Below are positions 1 through 7,700 of a DNA stretch of 27,802 nucleotides, piece by piece (position 1 is the first letter of the stretch; every line of letters begins with the position of its first letter). The translations under genes were made by a program, and so were the position numbers. The stretch lies in the IMG/VR virus record IMGVR_UViG_3300020472_000138, positions 1 through 27,802 of that record; one strand, written 5' to 3'. This DNA is from a virus. The notes below the pieces were generated by a model that saw nothing but the letters and a program-made list of their open reading frames with translations, was not told the origin of the DNA and searched no databases.

Positions 1-371
1 ATAACAGGTCTACCATCAAAACATACAAGACGATGACAATCATTACCTCTAAAAGATTCAGTAACTAACTTTGCATCCCATAGTTGATCTATCTCCAATG
101 TATTAAATCCATACATGATAAATGGTTCACTAGAATGAAATATTGTATGTTTACCAAAATATTTCTTTAAATCTACAAAGGCAGGAGCTGTTGCTATCGT
201 TGCAACAGAATCATCCTCAAATGGTATTCCTATTTTACCAGACCCCTTAATCATGATCTGATACATTGTTGTTCTCTCTCTTTCATGTTCTGCATGAATC
301 TCGTCTGCATCCCCAATAGAGCAACAAAGAGAGAAATCTGAACATTTTTTAAAGTACCTCTTTACACTCAT
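1..371 (-). CDS. Unknown protein, C-terminus cut by window edge
   Basis: An open frame starts at ATG 369-371 and runs off the left edge without a stop, giving about 123 visible residues. It begins MSVKRYFKKC. The start has a good ribosome binding site (AAGGAG about 10 bases upstream) and lies inside the end of the upstream 62-codon gene, overlapping it by 23 bases, which suggests translational coupling. The visible part contains HAEHERERTT near residue 28 and then beta-rich hydrophobic segments. The His/Glu cluster faintly recalls a cupin-type metal site, but this is only an impression and I do not recognise the family. It is the last visible gene of the operon led by the 2OG-Fe(II) oxygenase. 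Confidence 0.7.
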   Translation of the reverse strand, partial: MSVKRYFKKCSDFSLCCSIGDADEIHAEHERERTTMYQIMIKGSGKIGIPFEDDSVATIATAPAFVDLKKYFGKHTIFHSSEPFIMYGFNTLEIDQLWDAKLVTESFRGNDCHRLVCFDGRPV

Positions 372-537
372 ATTTTTCTAACTCCTTATTAACTTTATCT
401 AGTAAATCTTGATGATAATCATACCATAGTTTAGCACCAAATTGCAAGTCACCCCTATCTTGATAGGGTTTATATACCCTTAACCAAGATATTGAGTTAC
501 GCAAATAGATTAGTTGGTCATAATCTACCTCAATCAT
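349..537 (-). CDS. Small unknown protein, 62 residues
   Basis: A 62-codon frame beginning MIEVDYDQLI. It overlaps the stop of the upstream 115-codon gene by four bases (ATGA type), and its own 3' end contains the start and ribosome binding site of the next gene. It is rich in charged and aromatic residues (several YD, WL and YH pairs) with a Lys/Glu-rich helical C-terminus. No signal peptide, membrane segment or known motif is visible. The overlaps on both sides support a real gene in the oxygenase operon. Function unknown. Confidence 0.6.
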   Translation of the reverse strand: MIEVDYDQLIYLRNSISWLRVYKPYQDRGDLQFGAKLWYDYHQDLLDKVNKELEKYECKEVL

Positions 538-881
538 AGTGTAACTTCCCTTGTTTTCAATATGTGCATAACTCTAGGTTGATCTTTAACTTTTATAACT
601 TTTCCTACAAGACCTTGTATGTCCAACTTACCTTCTATTTCACCACCCATATTTTCAGGAAGAACAGGTTGCTTATTCTTTTGCTTTCTTAATCTAACTT
701 CTCCATAAGATTTCATCAAACTAAATGCAAAAGTATCAGCACTATAACAATCTAAATCTTTACAATTTACCATTACAGCTCTACCTTGATCAATAGGATA
801 ATGTGATTGTTCCTCACAAAATCTTACTCTGATTGATTCAGTTTCAGGAAGATATTCTTCTATTCTAAAAATACTATACAT
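534..881 (-). CDS. Unknown protein, 115 residues
   Basis: The frame starts MYSIFRIEEY and overlaps the end of the 2OG-Fe(II) oxygenase gene by eight bases, so it is probably translated by coupling. The N-terminal half is strand-rich and holds three cysteines (in FCEEQ and NCKDLDC). The C-terminal half is lysine-rich with a GLVGKVIKV segment. I do not recognise a family. Its position directly after the oxygenase and before two more small genes suggests an accessory role tied to that enzyme or to the host-recognition proteins, but nothing in the sequence shows this directly. Confidence 0.65.
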   Translation of the reverse strand: MYSIFRIEEYLPETESIRVRFCEEQSHYPIDQGRAVMVNCKDLDCYSADTFAFSLMKSYGEVRLRKQKNKQPVLPENMGGEIEGKLDIQGLVGKVIKVKDQPRVMHILKTREVTL

Positions 882-1395
882 CTTTACTAAAATTAAATGA
901 GATTGAAATACGTTTTTCGTTTGATTGATTTCTTGTTACATAGTGGTCAAGATAACTAGGAAAGATAAAAAAACGTCCCCGTTTTGGTGGAAAATGGGAC
1001 GCATAAGCTGTATCATCATGTTTATTCATTGATGGTCTGAATACTATTGTACCAGATCCTTCAGGAATTGCAACATAGAGAACAGCAGACACATAATGAG
1101 GATAATGATTATGTGTATTCGTAGACATATGTTTCTCGTGGATATGTCCCCAATACCCTTCTACCTTTATTTTTTCTCCTGTAACTGCTTGAAATGCAGT
1201 TTTCATTTCCTCGACAATACTATCTACGATAGGATTAGAGGGACAATAAGAATCCTCGTACAATATACTAGGAGCGTTTTCACTTATTCTCGTAGTATAA
1301 TTATCTCGTAGTATTTTTTCAAGTCCATCAAGATCAGCACTAGATTCTCCTTGAATTAAATCAATCTGTGCTAATGTAGTAACTGTGACTTCCAT
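874..1395 (-). CDS. Putative 2OG-Fe(II) oxygenase
   Basis: A 173-residue protein resembling the short double-stranded beta-helix oxygenases common in marine T4-like phages (putative 2OG-Fe(II) oxygenase family). The core reads YWGHIHEKHM, then THNHYPHYVSAVLYVAIP, then GRFFIFPSYLDHYV and KRISISFNF. Probable iron ligands are His95 and His97 (or His100) plus the distal His151, and Arg162 is a candidate for binding 2-oxoglutarate. I chose ATG 1393-1395; an immediately preceding in-frame GTG could add one residue. A CTAAATA late motif lies 29 bases upstream. It is the first gene of an operon downstream of the adhesin and fibers. The substrate is unknown; phage proteins, host metabolites and nucleic acid are all possible. 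Confidence 0.8.
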   Translation of the reverse strand: MEVTVTTLAQIDLIQGESSADLDGLEKILRDNYTTRISENAPSILYEDSYCPSNPIVDSIVEEMKTAFQAVTGEKIKVEGYWGHIHEKHMSTNTHNHYPHYVSAVLYVAIPEGSGTIVFRPSMNKHDDTAYASHFPPKRGRFFIFPSYLDHYVTRNQSNEKRISISFNFSKDV

Positions 1396-1423
1396 CACTC
1401 ACCCATTCATATAGAAGTAAAAT

Positions 1424-1430
1424 TATTTAG
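1424..1430 (-). promoter_or_regulatory. Late promoter motif CTAAATA before the oxygenase operon
   Basis: CTAAATA on the minus strand, a variant of the T4 late promoter TATAAATA. It contains the TAA stop codon of the upstream adhesin gene (1427-1429). The oxygenase ATG is 29 bases downstream, giving a leader of about 15-20 bases. Confidence 0.5.
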
Positions 1431-2593
1431 GTGTTCAATCTAACATTCCCAGTAACTACGGTAGTAACGGGAACCCATGCTCCACCTTCAGTATCAACGT
1501 CTACTACAATAGATCCACTAGATCTTCTAAAGGCATCACCATTAACACCTCTTGCTCCACCATTTCCAGTAGAATCACTTCCATTTTCTGATGAATCACC
1601 TCGCTCTCCACCATCTCCACCATTTCCACCAGAGGAAGCACCATTACCACCGCCACCGCCAGTACCTAATACACCATTACCACCATTATTGGCACCACTA
1701 CCACCTGATGCGACTCCGTTGATAGCTATTCCAGCACCTCCACCGCCGCCACCACCTTTACCTGAAGTGGTGCTTCCTCCAAAACCTAAAAAACCTTTAC
1801 TGCTGGTGTAGTAACCACCGCCACCGCCACCGCCTCCATATCCTTTTTCGATTCTACCACCGTTTTTAACAGTTACCGTTACATTATTATTTGCACCAAA
1901 AGCACTTGTTCCATCTCTAGCATCAGTACCAGTTCCTTCACCCGTACCACCATTACCACCTTTACCACCAGCACCACTTATTTTACCCTGATCTCCAACT
2001 AATACCCGCAATTCAGTACTAGCAGGCCATGATCCAGTTTTAAATGCAACGTATTCATCCGCATCATGAGGCAAATTTGCCTTACTGACTGTACCTCCCA
2101 ATACCTTATTAACATATACTATTACTCTTGTATTTTCAGGATCTGAAGTAGGTTGTGCACTTATATGTTCTCCACCTACTCTAACCCTATTACCACTATT
2201 CCAGGCATTTCTAGCATTCATGGTGTAGTTTTGAAAACGTGTGCCTGATGCAGCAAACGCCAACATGCTTGCATTCTCATTAACACTATAAGCATCAATC
2301 AAAACTGTACGTTTTCCACTATAAAAATCACTAAACTTTATTGGTCCTGAAGTTGGAATATCAGCATTGGCATTAAGTCCAGCGTCAGATGATAAAGGGA
2401 ATGATAATCCATTAGAAGATATGGTGGGGGATATACCAGCATTAGCAGTACTCCAAGCTCCATAAACTCTATTAGTCCTATACTGACCTATTCCTCTACT
2501 AGCAGTTTGACCAAATTCAGTTTCTATTTGACCGAATGATATTGAATTTTGAGGGACTCCATTCCCATCCAAGTTTGATGCTGGTAATGTCAT
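1427..2593 (-). CDS. Glycine-rich tail fiber adhesin
   Basis: A 388-residue protein. The N-terminal module (MTLPASNLDG, then ISFGQIETEFGQTASRGIGQ, about residues 1-40) resembles an attachment module common in cyanophage fiber-associated proteins. A beta-rich region follows. From about residue 205 to 355 there are dense glycine runs: GKGGNGGTGEG, YGGGGGGGGYY, SGKGGGGGGGAG and GNGGDGGERG. These resemble the polyglycine-II helix bundle of T-even gp38-type receptor-binding adhesins. The glycine tracts are separated by short, more variable segments that could be recognition loops. The C-terminus reads AWVPVTTVVTG. The gene starts four bases after the 699-residue fiber gene, without its own promoter, so the two are probably made together. 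Likely role: receptor binding at a fiber tip. Confidence 0.75.
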   Translation of the reverse strand: MTLPASNLDGNGVPQNSISFGQIETEFGQTASRGIGQYRTNRVYGAWSTANAGISPTISSNGLSFPLSSDAGLNANADIPTSGPIKFSDFYSGKRTVLIDAYSVNENASMLAFAASGTRFQNYTMNARNAWNSGNRVRVGGEHISAQPTSDPENTRVIVYVNKVLGGTVSKANLPHDADEYVAFKTGSWPASTELRVLVGDQGKISGAGGKGGNGGTGEGTGTDARDGTSAFGANNNVTVTVKNGGRIEKGYGGGGGGGGYYTSSKGFLGFGGSTTSGKGGGGGGGAGIAINGVASGGSGANNGGNGVLGTGGGGGNGASSGGNGGDGGERGDSSENGSDSTGNGGARGVNGDAFRRSSGSIVVDVDTEGGAWVPVTTVVTGNVRLNT

Positions 2594-2597
2594 AACT

Positions 2598-4697
2598 TTA
2601 TGATGCTAATGTTGTTGTTCCTATACCAACCCATGCTCCAGCCGATGCTGTAAACCTAACATACATTTGTAGTTGATTATGCTCACTATTGAATATTAAT
2701 GAACCACTAGGCAATACGGTACCATTTTCATTGTTTCTTAACGATGATCTTTGAGCATCAGTTACCGTTGGTGGTATCATAAACCTAGTCTTTATTAACT
2801 CATCCTCATCCTTCCAACCACTTGGAGCGTTACCTGCGACTCCAAAGTCAGCAGCAGAGGCTGGAGTTCTTCCAACACCAACTGCTCTAGTATATGTGAA
2901 TGTTGTAGGTACTGCTAAACCAACATTATCATAAAATTGATCTGTCTTAACACCTACTTGACCTGTATTACCAACTATAAACTGATTGAAGTTGGAAACT
3001 TTATTATTAAGAGTAAGTAAATAATTGACATTTTCCGTAGCATTTGGATCTGTGTTTATCCCTATACCACCTGAAGTAACATGTACATCAGCAAAGGTTG
3101 AAACTCCTGCATTAACATTACTATTAATCTTTATATAAGCATTTGCTCCAGCAGCATTTGTTCCCTTGTCTACGAAAAGTGTAGTGCCATCAGTTGAAGA
3201 GACAGAACCCTGAAGATTTGCTGTAAGAGCATTCTCTAATGTCATAGAGGTTGCTGCTATAGTACCATCAACAAAAGTATTTGATCTAAAAGTAGCAATA
3301 CCAGTTACATCTAAAGGATATTCTGGTTTAGTACTACCAATACTTAATCTTCCATTTTGAGGATCATATACCATACTTGGTTCAACATTTGCTCCTCTTC
3401 TCCATGTGAAAGTACCTTCACTAGTAGCACCTGAAACTTGTTGAGGATTAGTTATAAAGTTTATATTACCTTGACTATAGTTTATAATATCTAATGTATT
3501 TGGTCTAGCACTACCCCACCATCCAGCACTATTATTATTAAATCTAATAGCAGCATTGTTATCAGTAATAACTGAACTCTTTCCAATCGCAACGGTTGAT
3601 TGATTATTCTCACTTGTTACAAATACATCAACATTAGCAAGACCATTCTGTACTTGGAGACTTCCAGCTGGAGTTGCTGTAGTTCCTATACCAACACCAC
3701 TACTGAAACTTCCTGCAGCTCCAACAAAACCACCTAGTGCAGTAATAGTTCCATTCGTATTAACACTAGAATCACCATTTAATGTAGTAGCAGTATCAGC
3801 ATTACCTGTAAGATTGCCTGTAACATTACCTGTAACATCACCTGTATGAAGACCTACAAAAGCATATGCTGTTGCTATACCAACTGTAGATTCCAAATCC
3901 AAATATTTTGCTTGAACTGTACCTGTAGAAATACCAGTAGTAGCACCTACTCCAATTCTCGTAAGTAGAGGGAACTTACTACTATCTAAAACAGGAAGTC
4001 TATCATTATTAACAGTTCCTAGAGTAATGTGATCAGCATCAAGAGATTCAATATATGTACCTGCTCCAACAAATCCTGCAGCAGTAATAATACCAGTTGC
4101 TTTTAAACTACCTTGATTAGCAACAAATCCAATTCCACCGTAGACTGTAGGGGCAGCAGCATATTGAGCATTCTCTGGATCATGACCTACAAGAAGATCA
4201 TATTGAACATCTGCTAGGTTAGTACCTAAACCAACAGGAGTAGCAGTAGCAAGACCACTATTAGCACCACCACCTGTTGCTTGATGAACTATAAGTTTCG
4301 TTGTTGCAAATCCTACAATGTTACTTAAATATGAACCATCTCCAAAATAAGCTCTAGCAGTTACAATACCAGCATTAAGTAATGAAGTATTTTGAGGATC
4401 AGCAGTGAATCCACCAGTAGTTCCTACTCCAACACTTCCAAGGAAAGTAGAGATCCCTGAAGATGATGAATATACATAAGTTCCACTAATTCCTCCTCCT
4501 GCTGATATTCCTCCTCCTACCGTTAGTCCACCTCCTACTACTAGTTCCCCTGTATTAACAATACTTCCAACCACATCAAGATGTGCTGATGGAATAGATG
4601 AACCAATCCCAACCAACCCACTTGCATTTACAATAAAGTTATCGTAATCAACTTGCAGTCCATTCTTAAAGTTGAAAGACTTATTATACTGTGCCAT
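2598..4697 (-). CDS. Tail fiber protein, 699 residues
   Basis: Starts MAQYNKSFNFKNGLQVDYDN, the N-terminus typical of cyanophage structural fiber proteins. The body is a string of beta-rich repeats with recurring VGIGTT-like motifs (LVGIGSSIP, VGVGTTGG, GVGIGTTATP, LSIGSTKPEYPLDVTG and, at the C-terminus, WVGIGTTT). An ARAYFGDGSYLSNI motif is shared with two other proteins in the window. Low Cys and charge content and high Gly, Asn, Thr and Val fit a trimeric fiber shaft. No C-terminal S74 chaperone is visible, unlike the neighbouring larger fiber. A GATAAATA late motif lies just upstream, overlapping the stop of the preceding gene. It is followed closely by the adhesin gene, which may cap this fiber. 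Confidence 0.8.
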   Translation of the reverse strand: MAQYNKSFNFKNGLQVDYDNFIVNASGLVGIGSSIPSAHLDVVGSIVNTGELVVGGGLTVGGGISAGGGISGTYVYSSSSGISTFLGSVGVGTTGGFTADPQNTSLLNAGIVTARAYFGDGSYLSNIVGFATTKLIVHQATGGGANSGLATATPVGLGTNLADVQYDLLVGHDPENAQYAAAPTVYGGIGFVANQGSLKATGIITAAGFVGAGTYIESLDADHITLGTVNNDRLPVLDSSKFPLLTRIGVGATTGISTGTVQAKYLDLESTVGIATAYAFVGLHTGDVTGNVTGNLTGNADTATTLNGDSSVNTNGTITALGGFVGAAGSFSSGVGIGTTATPAGSLQVQNGLANVDVFVTSENNQSTVAIGKSSVITDNNAAIRFNNNSAGWWGSARPNTLDIINYSQGNINFITNPQQVSGATSEGTFTWRRGANVEPSMVYDPQNGRLSIGSTKPEYPLDVTGIATFRSNTFVDGTIAATSMTLENALTANLQGSVSSTDGTTLFVDKGTNAAGANAYIKINSNVNAGVSTFADVHVTSGGIGINTDPNATENVNYLLTLNNKVSNFNQFIVGNTGQVGVKTDQFYDNVGLAVPTTFTYTRAVGVGRTPASAADFGVAGNAPSGWKDEDELIKTRFMIPPTVTDAQRSSLRNNENGTVLPSGSLIFNSEHNQLQMYVRFTASAGAWVGIGTTTLAS

Positions 4698-4715
4698 TGA
4701 TGTCTACATTTTTAG

Positions 4716-7700
4716 TTATTTATCTGATAGTTTTTGTTCAAGGTTATCAACCTTATCTGACAATTCTTTAATTGCCTCAATTAATAGTGGAACAAGTTTT
4801 TCATACTGAACAGTTAGGTATTCATTATTAGTTGGAGCAGGTTTAACTGCCTCTGGTAATACTTCTTGAATTTCTTGTGCGGATACACCAGCAAATCTTT
4901 GATCTCCAGTATCAACATTACAATCAACCCTAGCAGTTTCATTATGTTTATAAGTAAATCCATTAATTGATTTAACTTTCTCAAGAGCCTTTGTTATCGG
5001 TGAAATTTCATCCTTAAGTCTAATATCAGATACAAATGCTGTAATATCATCAGTAACACGTAATTCACCTGTTACCTTAGCTCCTGTTTGAATAGTTTCA
5101 AATCTTAAACCTGGACTAGTTCCTCTCCAGTAAAGTTGTACACCACCAGCAGAATCAAATATACCAATATTATTACCTATCTCATCTTCAATCTCAACTC
5201 TATTAGCACTCATTATGGAGATTGATTTTTCTTCAGATTTAAGAATGCAGTGGCCACTACTTAATGTATCATAATATATTTGTAAACGAGGATCACTTGA
5301 AGTTTGACCAAATGTTGCTTTAATATTATCATTGAAATGAAGTGCTGTACCTGCTCCAGGAAGAGGAAGTCCTGTTAATTGAGAACCATCCCCAATAAAT
5401 GCTGTTGCAGTTACATTATTCATTCCACTTATATTTGTAGCAGTATCACCAACAATATTTCCATTAGCAGTTATATTACCAGTTACAACAACATTTTCTG
5501 TAACATTAACTGTTTTAGCAACGTTGACATCATTACTTACATGGAGATCTCCACCAACTCTCAAGGTTAGACCAATACCAACACCACCAGTAACGGTCAG
5601 TGCAGCATCAGTTGTACTGGAAGCATCAGTGCTATCTGTTGATTGCAACTTACCTGAAGCATCTAATGTATCATTAACTTTAACTGTCTTGTTAAATGTA
5701 ACAGGGCCATCAAACTGTGATAACACATCAGTAGAATCACCACCCTCTACAACAAGTCTTTCTTTTACAACTAACTCATCATATACAGAACTTAATCTTG
5801 ATGGTACTTGACCAGTAACGGTTGAAACAGGAGTATCGTATGTAGTAATCTCTCCAGTAGCAGAAGATGTTTTTCTGTTACCAATATAGAAGTCACCACT
5901 ACTATTCATACCAGTATATACAACAATACCAGCACCCTTCTCTTGAGATTGAGATAAGAACTCTTCCCTTTCAGTTAGTGTTTTATCTTGAACTTGAGGT
6001 AATGAAGTTGAATAGTTACCTGGACCATATCCAAGATATTCAAATGTATGCCCTGAACAACGAATCAGTGAAGGTCTACGGAACTCAATAGGGATTGGTT
6101 TAATCTTCATCATAAGTGAACCAGCATCATGTGCAGCAGTTTGAGTTGCTAATGCACCACGAATAACTGTAACTGTATCATTAGATGCACCACTTAAAGT
6201 TGGAAGTGCTACCCTAAAGATTTCATCATCTATTTGGAAATAAGAACCATAAGGGAATCTATCTATAGGACTTGTATTTGGACCAGGTAAGTGACCAATA
6301 CGTACCGTATTATTACCTGCACCTGCACCAATAGCATCTAACGCTACTCCTAGTTGATTATCATAAAGTGGATTAGCTCTAATACTTAAGTTTTCAGCAG
6401 TTGAATCAGAAACATTTTCATTAGCAGCATACCCCATTCTATGCACATCAGTTGCGTTTGTGATATGTACGTCAGATGCTATTTCAAACTGTGTGACACT
6501 ATTAACTGTTTTAACAAAAAAGTCGCCTATATCAGTAGTAATATCGTTATATAAATCTAGTAGTTTAACCTGATTACCAGCAACAAATCCATGAGGATCG
6601 TCTGCACTAGTATTAAAGATCATGACTTTGCGTGTTGCATCAAAGCTATTACTATCAATTACTCTAACTGGACCTAGATTTATAGCTACCTGATTTGGAA
6701 CAGGCATAGGCCAACTTGCTGCTTTCTTAACAACAACTGTAGTATCATTAGTAATACTCCAAATTCTTGCATAATTATCGCCAGCAGTTCCAACTCCAGT
6801 AAACTGCAAGACATTCTTTGCACCTGTATGAATACCAGTAATTGAAAGAGTAAGTCTAGCATTATTACCACCAGCACCTATAGATGTCTGATCAAAAAAT
6901 AATGCTCCAGGAGCATATCCAGAACCTGGTGATACTATATCAGCAGAAGCAACATTACCACCACTAACGGTTAGATTAGCAGTTGCTCCTTGCCATGTTC
7001 CTGTTTGTGATGTATTCAGTATCTTGACGTTTTGGTACGTTCCATTCGCATATCCAGTACCAGCAGTTATTACACCAGTTGAAATACCAGCAAATCCATG
7101 TCTTTCGGAGAATTCAACACTCACAAGTGTACTAGTGACACCAACAACGGGAGAGTATTCAACAGATTTTACACTATTACCAATACCTAGTACCTTAGTT
7201 AAATCATCTATACTTTCTCTTGTTAGACTATATTGAAGATCATTTGTTACAACATCACCAAGAGGAGATCTCTTTGCAAATGATTGAGAAGGTGCGGGAT
7301 TATCCCTTACATTATCCCTGTCTAACTGTGGATAGAGATTGACAACATTCTGACTGTATTTTTGAGATGTAAATACCTCTGGTGGTGCATTCTTTGCATC
7401 AAAGACATATAAATGATAGACACCATCCTGTTGATCCTGTATATATTCTGAAATCTGTTCGTTTCTGTAAATATAAAGGTTGGATTGGATATTATTTCGT
7501 GAGTATCTAGGTAATGCAGTAGATCTAACAGTGCTATTATTTGTAGATACTGTTCCATGTAGTTTAGGACATTCATATGAGAATTCCATATCACTAGGAA
7601 CTTCACTTACCACAAATGTACCATTATATCCAGTATTTGCTATACCAGTTGTATTTTGAGTATCAGTAACTCCTGTAACAATGATTGAGTCGCCAACATT

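Noticed and set aside
1431-1811. Plus-strand proline-rich open frame opposite the adhesin
   Set aside because: It is the antisense reading of the glycine codons in the adhesin gene, without a ribosome binding site or plausible protein sequence.
6686-6877. Short minus-strand hydrophobic frame inside the giant fiber gene
   Set aside because: Frame-shifted reading of repetitive fiber codons; no start signal.
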